A stretch of 64,000 bases of DNA from Takakia lepidozioides (Eukaryota; Streptophyta; Takakiopsida; Takakiales; Takakiaceae), in contig CM060734.1 in NCBI GenBank assembly GCA_030704615.1, forward strand, positions 6,510,001 through 6,574,000. The letters are read 5' to 3'. Made by a program: the position numbers and the translations under genes. Shown here piece by piece: positions 51,637 through 62,559 of this stretch (position 1 is the first letter of the stretch; the number at the start of each line of letters is the position of its first letter). Below the pieces are notes generated by a model. That model saw nothing but the letters and a program-made list of their open reading frames with translations, had not been told where the DNA came from and searched no databases.

Positions 51637-53006
51637 CTACAAGTTTCCTCGACGGCCACGGGAGTGACGTTTGTAACGTTTGTCAAACTCGCTCCACTCC
51701 CGATGGACTCTCTCATCCCAAGCCTTATCAGAGAACTCATAAGAGGCGAACAACTCTGAACCGGCGGGAATCGTAGTACATGCACATGTCATAACAAAAT
51801 TTGATATCGATTGTGCTAGCCTAACATCCCCGTCATGTCGCTCATCCCATAGTACATTGGTCATTTTAGGGTTATCAATTGAACTATTGATGAACCCTGC
51901 AACATTCCGAAACACATCGGGATCTCCGTCACATATGACCCTTGTTCCAGGGTCCACATCCGATTGAAGACATCGAGGTCATTGACACAAAGACCATAAG
52001 GTCTCACCCAAGGGGCTACCCGTCGCATTTGCGTCCAGTGGAACCACATGTAGTATGGGCCAAAGTAGGGAAATAAGTCCACTGTCTGCCCTCTCCCTGG
52101 AGGAACCACAATATCCTCCATTGCAAATAGCCCATGACCCATGGAAGGGTTGGTGGCGGCTTTCACACAATATCGCCGACCCCAAAACTGAAATGGTTGG
52201 CTTTGAGGAATGGGGACTGGAGGCACTAGTGCACGCCAAAGGCTAGGCCTGAATGGTGTCTGCAACATCGTCCTATACTCCTTGTCAGTAACCCTAGGAT
52301 CATCGGGCCGTCGTACCTCAAGTACCGGTGGTGGCCTACACTTCCTAGGGGTCCGGGTGGGACGTGCACGTGAGACACCTATGGGGGCCTGGGATTGGGA
52401 AGGGGCAGCTGTCCGAATATGTTGGGGTGACTGATGATGTGAACTAGGAGGTGGAGTGATATGTGACTGGTCGGGTGAGCAGCTGGGAGGTGATTGTGCA
52501 CGGGGTGGACTCGAAAGTAGATGTGACTCGTGGGCTGCTGTACTAGTGCAAACTGGATGTGATAGAGGTGACCCATGGGCCGGTGCAGTACTAGTGCAAA
52601 GTAGAGGTGGTAGAGGTGACTCATGGATAGGTGGAGTGATGCAAAGTGGAGGTGGTGTAGGTGACTCTACATGGGCCGGTGTACTAGTGGAAACTGGACG
52701 AGGAGGAGATACAGATGGATGAGGATCAGAAGGTGGAGGAGGTGGAGCTGGATTAGTACAACTAGAGCGTACTAGTGATGGACATGGAATATCGACATCA
52801 TGAGGAGGCGCCGGTGCAAGTGGCGGCCGGCTGCGCGCTCGATGACCAAATAATCGAAGGGCGTAGGGTAAGCCCCTCGTCTCACGGACCCTATCTATGT
52901 CAACCTGAGGGAAAAACAAAGTGACATCCGGCAATGGATGGTCCACCTCCAACTCATCACGTATCTGTGATGTACTGTTTTTGCGTGCTTGGAGGGCAAC
53001 GACTTG
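51637..53006 (-). pseudogene. SET-domain protein (protein-lysine methyltransferase-like)
   Basis: N-terminal half is Pro/Ser/His-rich with repeated CTSTAP/ESPLPP units. The C-terminal part is a SET domain. Its first motif is NPSMGHGLFAMEDIVVPPG. After a one-base shift near 51960 come FRNVAGFINSSIDNPKMTNV (the RFINHSC.PN motif; His-Ser-Cys is replaced by Ser-Ser-Ile) and TTIPAGSELFASYEF (the I.aGeEl..dY motif). SET enzymes usually methylate histone or other lysines using SAM. A splice acceptor (TTACGTGCAG) at about 53007 implies an upstream exon. The altered N-H-S motif makes activity doubtful. Confidence 0.72.
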
Positions 53007-53235
53007 TGGCTGCACGTAATATATAATTCATACAATTAGTTTGTTGTTCACTCATATATTTAACCACAATAACTTCCATTACGGTATCAATTACAAGTCA
53101 TTTTTAAACATCCGAGTACTTACAAACAACGTACGTCCTTATATACTAGCACAAAAAATGTTACAACAATGGGTTATAGAAGGCTCACCCTTGCCGCATC
53201 GGTAATCAAACAAATCGAAATTAGTAAAAGGTTAA

Positions 53236-53545
53236 TCCCGTCGCTGTGTAGCTGCGACCCCCTGGGGATCGCTTTTAGTGCAGCTGCATGCATCCATTTC
53301 CCGTCACTTTCTATTAGCGACCCCCTAGAGGTCGCTTCTGGGGACTTAGAAGTTTTAGAGCCGGATATTGCTAGCTGGTAGTGTGGGCACCCATTTCCCG
53401 TCGCTTTCTAGAAGCGACCCCCTGGAGGTCGCTTTTGGGGACTTGGTAGTTTTAGAGCCCGGATCGGGCCTAGTGTGGGCACCCATTTCCCGTCCTTTTC
53501 TATATGCGACCCCCTGAAGGTCGCTTTCTGGGACTTGGTGGTAGT
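53236..53545. repeat. Four hairpin-bearing tandem repeats
   Basis: Units share CCCGTC.CTTTCTA..., a hairpin GCGACCCCCTGGAGGTCGC (arms GCGACC/GGTCGC; starts 53254, 53317, 53414, 53516), GGGGACTTGGTAGTTTTAGA and GTGGGCACCCAT. The spacing is 63-102 bases. Such GCGACC-rich repeats resemble subterminal repeats of plant CACTA elements, which could tie the adjacent SET gene to a CACTA; unproven. Confidence 0.8.
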
Positions 53546-55495
53546 ATTGCCGGATGTTGTGGGCACCCATCACCTTCAAACAATATAGGACGACTGTTCC
53601 AGTCCTAGATTGCGATCTCTCTTTTCTCCCGCCTCCAAGCAAAGCTTGAAGTTGAAAATCTGATTTAGACTCTTCAAAAGAGGAGAGTGCATTGTGGAAT
53701 CCCATTATTTCATGTCTAGAAGTGACAAGGGGAAGACCCCCATAGTCTATTGGGAAGGGCACCAATAGAGGCTTGTATTTGAATTGTTGGAAGAAGGAAA
53801 ATTTGTGTTTGATTACTAATTTGAAATATAGCCAGTTCTGACAAAGGCAGGCCAGTAGGCTGGATCTATGATATCAGGCCACTATAAGGCCACTATGTGC
53901 TAATCCCCCCCCCCCCCCCACTAGCAAGCCATGGAGGCCTAGGGGAGGGTGGGTTGTATTTTTTTGTATTGGGGTTTGGGCGGGCTAATTTTGCTTGACA
54001 GCAGCTGCCCCAAAGTCGCGAGCAGCCCGGGAGGAGCCCGGGTGAGGCGCCTAGAGAGTAGGGACTCGATTACTAAAAGCGTGGAGGCAGCCGTGGCCCA
54101 GCCACGACGTACAGGAGCGGGGCCCCAGCGCTGACCTTAAGTCATACTGAGATCAAGTACATCAGCCGCGTGGCTCAGGCGCGAGGCCCTGAAGCGTGCG
54201 AGCAGGGTGGGGTCTTTAACGTTGGATAACCAAAAGTTGAGACGGACCGGCGGACGTTGGCGTTAACCGCAGCGGTCCACGGTTTGGAACGCTACGCGCG
54301 GATCTGTGCCCCGCCACGTGGCGGGGGCGTTTTACCCAGCGGGCAATGTGTCTGCAAATTCCCTTAAAGGGGGGTATTCTTACCTTTAGCTATTAGATTC
54401 AATTTATACCCCTCTAAGGTTCAGGAGCCATTATCTATGGCGCCAGTGGTAGATAAAATCTAGGATTTTGGGAGGACGTAGCCTTGGAGGGGAGCGTTCT
54501 TGGGACTCCAAGAGAGACCAAGCGGGCCTGGGAGCAGTGAGCTAGAGGCGGAGACCTCGAGAGACAAGGGAGGAGAGAAAGTACTTTGTCCTAAAAACTC
54601 GGCTACAGTGAGCCTTTGTGTCAGAGCCCAAGGTAGAGGATGACTTTTTCCATGGAGGGAAAGCGCACCAGCACCTTAAAATAATGTAAGGGGGGTGAAA
54701 TCTGGCTTAGACCCACCAGTGGTTATTTTATTATTTACGCGTGCATGTTCTGGACTAACGAATGTAGTGGCAGGGATGAGCTCTCAGCGAGATTCATTCA
54801 TCCGATAGAGCCGCGACAGTTCCCCGTGGCAGGGAACGGTTCTCGGGTGTTCTTCGGTTCTCATTGGGTTCCCATATGGTTCCCAAGGGCATCTTTAGGC
54901 ACCAAGGGTATCTTTGGACTCTCCACATGATTTCCCATAGGGGAGGTATTTTTTTCTGATTTTCTGATTTTCTTTTATTTTCCAGCATTTCTGATTTACA
55001 AAATTGCTTAAATATGATAGATGCATGTGGTGCTCGTTATAGCCTGCAGGGCGTTGATTAAACTTGTTGAGTTGAAGGGTTTAGAACCACCTTATTGAAT
55101 TGAGTGAACCTATTGGATGACGATAGGCATTTTGGCCACTCCTTTGCTAAAACAAAGTATTTAGGCACTGGGGTAGGAAGCGTTGGCCCTTCCATTTAGA
55201 GGTGACTTGAACTCAAGCCCTCGGCGAAGGAGGGGCATTGGGAGAGGACGACTTTCCCTCTTCTCCCTAGGCTCGGCAGGTGCCTTGTGAAGGGATTAAA
55301 ACATGTCCCGGCTATAGGCAGCTCGGGGCTTAGGCGGTAGGAATTAGACAATAAAACACAAAGACTTGGAAGGCAGTTACTGAGTAGATTGTAGGATACC
55401 GTAGGACTTAGAAATGCAAACTCGCCCTGTGAAGAGGAGTACGTGATTTCTCTCAAACGGTCATTAACGACTGCAGGCTGTAGCGGCTCTTTCGA
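53546..55495. other. Gene-free region
   Basis: No supportable gene. Contains a C-homopolymer (about 53906-53919), a GC-rich block with hairpins (54130-54340) and short repeats of GTTCTC/GGTTCCC type (54835-54930). Possibly remnants of another LTR; I could not pair it with anything. Confidence 0.45.
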
Positions 55496-55501
55496 GCATA
55501 G

Positions 55502-55509
55502 TATAAAAA
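55502..55509 (+). promoter_or_regulatory. Possible TATA box
   Basis: TATAAAAA in an otherwise featureless context, about 600 bases upstream of the element F frame; could be the promoter of a 5' LTR whose edges I cannot define. Confidence 0.3.
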
Positions 55510-56116
55510 GGTTGCACGCAACTTAGAAGGTATCAGTGATCAGTGTGTATTCAGTGGTCTCAGAGTGATTCAATGTGTACTTCTGCGATGATGTGATGAA
55601 CTCTGAAGTAAAGCCATGCTATTTGAAGTATCTCTGTGTAGAGTGAACGTGAGATGAAGAGAATGTGCATTATGAGAGAACGTGAGATGGTGAGAATGTG
55701 TATCATCTCATAATAGTTCTTGTTTTGTCTTGACTACCATCTGATTGTATGAACAAAGAGGCTTCAGTCTTTTCGACTAAGATCTTTTAGGCCAAAGAGA
55801 CTGTAGGTTGGGCTTAATCAATAGGATTAAGCAACCTGTAGAGATATTGATTCATACAACGTCCATGTTTTAGCTATCTTTAAAACGATTACTTTGTAAT
55901 CGTTTCTGAAAGCATACCGTCGGACAACCTCTGTTGCATGTCTTGGGAAATGGGCGAATAGTGCTGATAGCCTGTTTTGTCTAAGTCATAAACCAGCAGT
56001 TAACAGGGGGAGATATTAATTTGACTCTAGGCGATCGTGAGCAGAGAGCACAGTGGAGACAGTCCAGGATGTTAGAGTTATTGTTATAGTCTGCGAAGAG
56101 TCTGCCAAAGGCCAGT

Positions 56117-56944
56117 ATGGCCACGGTCATGCAATTCTATAATTCTTATGATCCTGTTACTAGGACTGGAATAGTCAATAACATTGAGATATTAGTGGAT
56201 GTGCGTACTGTCACGGAAGTCTTGCTACTGCCTCAGGCCGGTTTTGATGTCGATGGTTTTAAGGACGAGTCTTTTGTTCCTGAGGATTACTTCAAGGGGG
56301 GGTCCACCGCATGTAATCAGACGGGAGGTTGGGCTGTTGCCAAGGCGCTTAAGCCATAGTTAATGGAATGGATGAAGTTCGCAGTTAGTCGATTGGCATT
56401 GAAGAAAGTGTCCACTTATGTAGCCTGGTCACAATTGAATGAGGTGGTATCAACATTTCAAGGTTTTCAACTCAATTGGGCAGAGTTTGTTTGCGGGAAT
56501 TAGATCCATGAGGAATTGATCTCCAAAAGGAAGAGTGGGAAGACAGACATACTGAACTGTGCAATCTATTTGTCTATGATTTTGCAGCATCGATTGAAGG
56601 TACCGGCCCCAGCCGATGTGATTGCTACCATGATTATTGATAAACCAGAGTCGAGCAAAGCGAATGAAAGGGCTTCAACACTGGCGGCAGTTAATACCAA
56701 TGTTGCAATGGTGGTGTTGGGAGGCAAAGATGCAAGCAGCCAATCGTCTTTTGCAACGAGGCTCCGTGATTTAGTTGAGGGATTGCAAGTCGTAGCAACA
56801 GAAGCCCTTGATCACGAGGACTTGCAGAAGGAATTGGCCGATTTGAGGGTTACGCATACCACTACCCTATCGCGCAATCAACAATTACAGCTTGCGTGGG
56901 ATGATGCAATGATATATTCTTGTTGCGACCGAATACGTGACTAA
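56117..56944 (+). pseudogene. Element F ORF3-like segment
   Basis: YNSYDPVTRTGIVNNIEILV and TVTEVLLLPQAG parallel the FEPRTG..V.G.EIT...LPSG block of element A ORF3. Later, LKVPAPADVIATMIIDKP parallels KSPIIVSGPIIAQIVLD. In-frame stops at 56357-56359 and 56501-56503 split it. Ends in a helical stretch, then runs into integrase sequence at about 56905. Confidence 0.55.
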
Positions 56945-57694
56945 GTGGGCTGAAGCAATGGCCACCCGCACCGATACAGCCAAGGTTGTGGCACAGTTTC
57001 TTTATGAGAATATTATCACTCGATTTGGTTGTCCTCGAGAGCTTGTGAGCGATTGTGGTACACATTTCTTGAATTCTACTATTGAGCAGATGACTTCGAA
57101 GTATGTAATTAAACATCGGAAAACGACACCTTATCACCCACGGGCTAATGGCCAGACTGAGAAGACCAATGGGTTGCTATATGGGATTTTAACGAAGACA
57201 ATTTCTAGTACTGGCAGTGATTGGGACACGAAGCTATTCTCCGCATTATGGGCCTATCGGACTGCATTTAAAGTCACTACCGGATTTACTCATTTCAGTT
57301 GGTAATATTGCCTATCGAGCTTGAAATTCCTTCCCTCCGCATAGCTATTGAGGAACGGTTGGGCAATGTTCTGTCCCTATCGGCTCGTCTGTTGCAATTA
57401 GTCAAGTTGGATGAACTTCGTCGACAGGCGTTATAGAACATTGAAGTCACACAATTGCGACGGAAGGACTATTATGATAGCCATCTTAAACCCAAGATAT
57501 TTAAAGCTCAAGATTTGGTACTTCTTTATGATAGCCGTTTTAAAAAAATTCCTGGTAAATTGAAGATGCGATGGCTCGGGCCATACCGGGTGGTGGAAGC
57601 TTTTCCAAATGGCTCGATACAATTGGCTACCATCAATGGCGACCCAGTGCCGACACGGATAAACGGCGATCGTCTTAAGTTATTTCTTACTTAA
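56905..57694 (+). pseudogene. Element F integrase core and GPY/F domain
   Basis: YVTKWAEAMATRTDTAKVVA, LVSDCGTHFLNSTIEQMTSK (Asp 2), PYHPRANGQTEKTNGLLYGI (Glu), then KIPGKLKMRWLGPYRVVEAF and PTRINGDRLKLFLT. The first catalytic Asp region is lost in the deletion, and a stop follows HFSW at 57303. Confidence 0.82.
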
Positions 57695-57790
57695 TGATTA
57701 TGTGGGCAGAATTTAGGTTAAGTGGGAGGGGGTGTCAATCAGCTATTAGTCAATTCAATTTTTTTAATTTAAAAAAACTATATTATCTAG

Positions 57791-58181
57791 AATGAATGAA
57801 GTAAATGCGAAGGGTATAGAGAGTCATTATGAGTGTACAAAGCGCCGCCGTTTGTCACAGCCGATAGATTGGGAGACAGTTAGTTCTTTATGGTTGTAGG
57901 ACGATCATAGCCATATATGACAGATGTTAGGTTAAGCCATCATGTGCGATAGATAGGATTGGGGCCCTTCTTGCCATTTTCACTGTCTGTCCATTGTTCT
58001 TGCAGCTCAGATAGTTTGTCGTAATAAGAAGTGTGAGTGCAGTGAGTGGAGAGAGAGAGTGTTTCTCCGAGAGGTGAGGAAAGTCATCAGGATGGTAATG
58101 AATGAAGTAAATGCGAAGGGTACAGAGAGTCATTATGAGTGTACAAAGCGCCGTCGTTTGTCACAGCCGATAGATTGGGAG
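57791..58181 (+). repeat. 85-bp direct repeat (57791-57875 and 58097-58181)
   Basis: Two copies of AATGAATGAAGTAAATGCGA...TAGATTGGGAG, 306 bases apart, differing at two positions, both C/T. Lies in the LTR region after element F. Confidence 0.85.
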
Positions 58182-58755
58182 TGAAGGTCGAATGGAGGTG
58201 ATGAGGGAAACACGGAAGAACTCCAGGAGAGAGACAAGGAAATTAGGGCTTGACCCTCAAGGTGCGAAGAAGCAGGAGATGAAATCGCGATTTTTCATTA
58301 GGAGCAATGGGATGGATATTACAAATTTTCATCAGCGGATGACGACGGGCAGCATGGATGATGATCAAGGATGAAATCAAGGGTTCTCATTAACCTGTGG
58401 ATGACGGTGTGGCGGGATGCCAAAGGGATGAAATACGTAGCAAAACGTTAATTTTTCATTACCTAAGGATGAAGTTGTAGAAATAAGACAAACTGCTCAG
58501 CAGCGATTTAGGAAGTGGTGTGGCCACAATAATAGTGACTAGGTGGCATCACTGAAAAGGGTGGACATAGGGATGTACACGTCGCCCTAGTGTTTATTTA
58601 GAAATGAACAGGCATGTGGCGCAGAGGGGAATAATACCCGGTGGCCACTAAATCTTTAGGCCTAAGAAGGTAGATTATTAATTTTTGGTTTCTAGTTACT
58701 AAATTAGCACGTGGTGTGACGGTGGAGGATAGGATCAGGCCTATGATCAGGCAGG

Positions 58756-58761
58756 TATAAA
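58756..58761 (+). promoter_or_regulatory. TATA box of element G 5' LTR
   Basis: GGTATAAAGC, about 620 bases before the primer-binding site and ahead of an AATAAA at 58986, in the order expected for U3-R-U5. Confidence 0.5.
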
Positions 58762-59381
58762 GCTAGCAGCTCAGGCTGAACAGGCTCTCTCGCATTGTTG
58801 ATACTAGTTGGGTGGTGAAGTAAAGCAGGGACGTGGCCCCTGATTGCAAGCGAACATGAGCAGAATGTGAACGTGTGAAGTCGAAATTTAGCAACTGATC
58901 TTGTGAAGTAGGCATCATGAACCGTTACAGAATGCATTTGGAAACGGCATTTACAAAGAGTAGCAGGTTTGCAGTCATGTAGAACGAAATAAAGCAAGTT
59001 TGTCAAGCACGATGGAGTCATAGCTAGAAGATGAATTAACACAGCATGTAGTGGAGCAATTCAACTAAGCATATAGTTGCATACACATCTTGGAGAATGT
59101 CAAAGCTTGAAGCACGTATGGTCATTTGAAGGTTGAACATGGGCTCTACTGACAGGCCGCCATGCCAATGGGAGAATGATGCTGGATGTATACGGAAGTG
59201 AATGACTCACGGATCAAGGACACGACTTTCACGCTCCGGGGATGATAAATCAAAAGAAGCAGATGACATGTTGAGAGAAGGAATAAGATTCCCGTTTATG
59301 CCAGGCTTTCTCTTCCGCTGCAGTCTGGGATAAATGGAGTACTAACGGGATGTGTGTCATGGGTGTTAGGACCTCCATTTT

Positions 59382-59393
59382 TGGTATCAGAGC
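59382..59393 (+). other. Primer-binding site, initiator tRNA-Met type
   Basis: TGGTATCAGAGC is the classic plant LTR-retrotransposon complement of the initiator tRNA-Met 3' end, located 4 bases after the LTR end. Confidence 0.85.
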
Positions 59394-59647
59394 AGGTCGA
59401 CTGTGGACTAACTAAACAGGAAAATGGGCGTTTCATCGTCAACTTTCGAGTTCAACGAGATGCAATGCAAGATGGTCAAGCTTTGCAAGGGCAATGGTGT
59501 CGAAGGACTACATCTACTGTTCACATCAAAATGGAAAAAGGGCTGATGGCGAGCATAACAAATCAATACACGGGCTAGAAGGTTACGAGAATGATGGAAG
59601 GAAGGGTTCAATGGAAATTGAATCACTGATTTAACAAGAACATCAGG

Positions 59648-61003
59648 ATGACAATCCTCCCTGGAGTTGCCGATGCACCATTTCACGGATGGGAGAGGGA
59701 AGATGTAAGAGATTGGATCGAAAGGCTACAGATGATTGGAGATATCAAGGACCTAAGCAAGGATAAATTGTTCAAGGTGGCTAGGCTGAACCTACATGGG
59801 ACAGCGGAAAACTGGTACCTGAGACAAGAACCAAGACCTTCAAACTGGATCGATTTTCGAGCTGCGATCATTGGAAAGTTTGATCGAATGGACTTCACCG
59901 AGCATGACCTGAAATTACAGAAGTCACATGAAGGAAGAAGATTACTGGAACATTTGGAAACTACCCTATGGGAGGAGAAAGACAGACAAAACATCTTCAA
60001 CTCTGACTGTTATATTGACACATCAGACATCAAGGTCCATGAGAAGTACGTCGCAAGAAGAGCTGAGATACCTGGAAATCCTGCAAACACGACATTGCTA
60101 CTTGAAACCAGACGCAATCACTGCCAAGAAGAACACATGGCTGCCGTCTGTCCCACAATAAGAACCATTTCTGAATGTGAGAAAGATCACCAGGAAGGGC
60201 ACGGGATAGAAACGTGTGGTATTATGTGTCCCTCTTGCAAGATGCATGGACATTTTGAGTTGGAATGCGAAATCAAACAGGAGCAACAGGGTGAATCAGT
60301 GACCTCTGCGAACTCTTATGGGGTAGATGATGAAGAAACAATAATAGCTGAGTTTGAAGAGTGGATTGCACAACATTCTACCAGAGAGGAGAAGGAATAT
60401 GATACTGTACAGGTCAAGGCGGAGACGATGAGAGATGGGAAGTGGTCACATGCTCCACTTGTTGCAATAAGAAAAAGGGATGATTCAGCTGCACCACCTG
60501 CAACCCCAACAACACCAGCAGCAAAGGAGATCATATCATCGCTGTTGCTTAGCAAAAGACAAGGGGTGACAGCGGAAGGAGTGCAAGTAAAGAAAGCAGA
60601 AGAAGATCACTTGGAAGAGATTCACAATGAAGAACAACAGAAGACGCAGGCTGAAGGGGGAGTTGTGCAGCCACCTACTACTGGCACCAAAAGAAAATGG
60701 GTGAGGTACAACTGGCACCCTGGCGCTGAGCAAGTCAGGTGTGAACTGTCGAGAGTGAATGTAGTTGAGTTTTTCTTTAAAGGTAGTGACAGCAATAGGG
60801 ATGGACTGCCACACTGCATTTCAGAACCAAAACAGCATAGGAACAGTTGTCATCACAAACAGAAGAGAGTCAAGTTTGAGCTATTGCCTGGGGTCAACAC
60901 AGTTGGGCAATCTGCCAGTTTCAGTTACAGCATTGGGGATGGACTATTTCCTAGTACTTCATTCAACGACGACAACATAGTGTATGGTCTCTTGAGCAGA
61001 TGA
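59648..61003 (+). CDS. Element G Gag-like protein with zinc knuckle
   Basis: 451 residues. Residues 10-95 fit Retrotrans_gag: FHGWEREDVRDWIERLQMIG, LNLHGTAENWYLRQE, NWIDFRAAIIGKFDRMD. A CCHC knuckle, CPSCKMHGHFELEC (C-x2-C-x4-H-x4-C), lies near residue 200, preceded by another Cys/His cluster. The rest is Glu/Gln/Thr-rich. Start ATG 59648 lies 255 bases after the primer site. Role: particle formation and RNA binding, by family analogy. Confidence 0.8.
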   Translation: MTILPGVADAPFHGWEREDVRDWIERLQMIGDIKDLSKDKLFKVARLNLHGTAENWYLRQEPRPSNWIDFRAAIIGKFDRMDFTEHDLKLQKSHEGRRLLEHLETTLWEEKDRQNIFNSDCYIDTSDIKVHEKYVARRAEIPGNPANTTLLLETRRNHCQEEHMAAVCPTIRTISECEKDHQEGHGIETCGIMCPSCKMHGHFELECEIKQEQQGESVTSANSYGVDDEETIIAEFEEWIAQHSTREEKEYDTVQVKAETMRDGKWSHAPLVAIRKRDDSAAPPATPTTPAAKEIISSLLLSKRQGVTAEGVQVKKAEEDHLEEIHNEEQQKTQAEGGVVQPPTTGTKRKWVRYNWHPGAEQVRCELSRVNVVEFFFKGSDSNRDGLPHCISEPKQHRNSCHHKQKRVKFELLPGVNTVGQSASFSYSIGDGLFPSTSFNDDNIVYGLLSR

Positions 61004-61844
61004 GAGATGAGGCAAGGACATTGGAGAGACTGAGTGATGAGAGCACAAAGGAAAAGAAAGAGGGGAGTGAAACTGTGAGTGAGGACTTAGCTGATGTGTT
61101 GTTGAAAGAAGAAGAGATGAACCAGCAGAACCAGCACACGAAGGAAGCAAGATAGCAGGCAAGCACTGCAGTTTGCACAAAGGACATTCAATCAGTGAAT
61201 GAAGAACAGATGGAGATCAGAATAACAAACATTGGAGTAACAGCCAGTGGTGGTGAAAATGAGGCAGAAACAAAGAACTATGAGCCAGTGGAAGTGCAAG
61301 ACAGGTGCAGCATGGGATAGCAAGATGACACAGATGCCTTCATTAGAGAAGTAGTGAGTAAAGGAGAAGAGATCTCAGGAGGTAGAGAGGCAGTGAGAGT
61401 AGGCTTAGCTTGGCTTGAAATGGGGAAGAAGGAAATGCTCCAAGGAAGGCATTGCTGGGAAGAGGACAAACAGGAAGAGAAACCTGCAATCACACCAATA
61501 AAGGCAGAGTCAGCACTGGGAGGATAGCTAGATGCCAGAGGGAGTCGTGAACATGAGATTGAAAAATGAAAGAAGCCGATGAAGCCAAGTGAAGACCAAG
61601 ACAACATGGAAAGAACAACTACAATTGAGGGAGGTGGCAGTGAGAAGAACGAAAGAGGAATGGTGGACTCATCTTGGTGGAGTATCAAGCAAGGGTAGTG
61701 TGGGAACTACAACGTGCATGGAGAGATGGACGACCGCATGCCGTTCCTGCAATGCAACAAGACAGACAATCATCAGCCACTGGAGAACGACAAGATGATG
61801 AGAGAGAAGGCTATGAAGAGGCAGAAAGTACTGGAAAATATGGG
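61004..61844 (+). pseudogene. Element G downstream acidic segment, decayed
   Basis: Hydrophilic, Glu/Lys-rich sequence (LADVLLKEEEMNQQNQ, EEISGGREAVRVGLAWLEMG) interrupted by several TAG codons (61153, 61318, 61525, 61696), some in GGATAG contexts. Consistent with continued gag coding that lost function. Broken at 61845 by TIR-2. Confidence 0.5.
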
Positions 61845-61960
61845 GGCTGCTATTTCATGAGCAGCATGAGCATGAGCGGGAAAAAAAAAGCATGAGCGGA
61901 CCATTGTGTGTCCACGGAAATAGGGTTAGGAGGCACGGAAATAGGGTCATATGAAGTTGG
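61845..61960 (+). repeat. TIR-2 left terminal repeat
   Basis: See the inward-read right end of TIR-1 (21600-21737): same order of terminal motif, CATGAGC units, A-run, CATGAGCGG, TGTCCACGG and ATAGGGTTAGGA. Confidence 0.88.
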
Positions 61961-62072
61961 AATTTGGCACCAGTGGACTCATCATAGCAATGAAATGCAA
62001 CATTTTATTGCAAATTTTGTGGCAAGCCACATCTATACAAGTGTGTCCTAACTGTCATAGCCGGAATGGGCA

Positions 62073-62559
62073 CTACTCTCCTACACCCTCCGAGGAACTT
62101 GCCCCACCTTCCTCCTCATCCCCCTCATCCCCCCCATCCTCTGAGCTATGAGATGCATCAGTTCCACTATGCCTCTCAAAAATACCGTCCTCTCCTTGGG
62201 GGACTGTCCACCTCACTTCCTGGGAATGTTCTGCCTCTTCTCCCCCACTTTCCTCAGCAGAATCCAAGACAAATCTACGAGCCTGACGGGCTCTAATAGC
62301 TGCTACCTCCTCCCTCATCTTCATTTTCTTGAGGTTTGCCCCGTCTAAAATCTGTTGTACACGACTAGGTTCGGAAGACCTCCTAATTGACACCGAAGCA
62401 AGCCGGGCAGCATAAGTAGGAAGGATTTAGTCCCTTTCTGGACTCGGCATGAAATCCCCCCTGGCAAAAAAAGGCACGTTCCTCCTGCCCATAAACTGCG
62501 GTGTAGACGTCCCTCCTGCAGTACTTGGCATCCTACAGTAAGAACAAATCCACTTCAAG
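62073..62559 (-). pseudogene. TIR-2 methyltransferase gene, C-terminal tail
   Basis: An acceptor (TACTGTAG) at about 62534 opens an exon with MPSTAGGTSTPQFMGRRNVP and ARGDFMPSPERD, then in-frame TAA (62427-62429). Continuing in frame: LPTYAARLASVSIRRSSEPS, RVQQILDGANLKKMKMREEV, LDSAEESGGEEAEHSQEVRW and an acidic end EEGGASSSEGVGE. TIR-1 has Tyr (TAC) where TAA stands here. The conserved beyond-stop reading shows the tail was once translated. Function of the tail unknown. Confidence 0.7.

Larger units (their letters stand above)
56117..57775 (+). mobile_element. Ty3/gypsy element F, internally deleted
   Basis: An ORF3-like segment is fused directly to an integrase core and GPY/F domain, followed by a polypurine tract (AGTGGGAGGGGG, 57721-57732) and an LTR start (TGTCAATCAG at 57733). 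Protease and RT are absent. The right LTR limit is unclear. Confidence 0.7.
57733..59377 (+). repeat. LTR region(s) between element F and element G
   Basis: Starts as the 3' LTR of F (TGTCAATCAG) and ends with the LTR end of G (CCTCCA, 59377) just before G's primer site. Contains TATAAA (58756-58761) and an AATAAA (58986-58991), so at least the right half is a 5' LTR with promoter and polyadenylation signals. The border between the two LTRs is not resolved. Confidence 0.55.
59382..61844 (+). mobile_element. LTR element G, gag-only remnant interrupted by TIR-2
   Basis: Primer site, a 451-residue gag frame and a decaying downstream continuation (61004-61844), cut by TIR-2 at 61845. No pol is visible before the insertion, so it may be a gag-only (non-autonomous) element or its pol may lie beyond TIR-2. 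Confidence 0.7.

Noticed and set aside
52379-52722. Plus- and minus-strand repeats proteins in the Pro-rich part of the SET gene
   Set aside because: Alternative frames of the same low-complexity coding; the SET motifs fix the minus frame.
53605-53765. Continuation of the SET gene upstream exon
   Set aside because: An open minus frame exists but has no SET-associated motif and no convincing splice pair linking it to 53006.
54140-54340. tRNA or rRNA-like gene
   Set aside because: GC-rich with a GCCGCGTGGCTCAGGCGCGAGG segment resembling a tRNA 5' half, but I could not fold a cloverleaf with anticodon and T arms.
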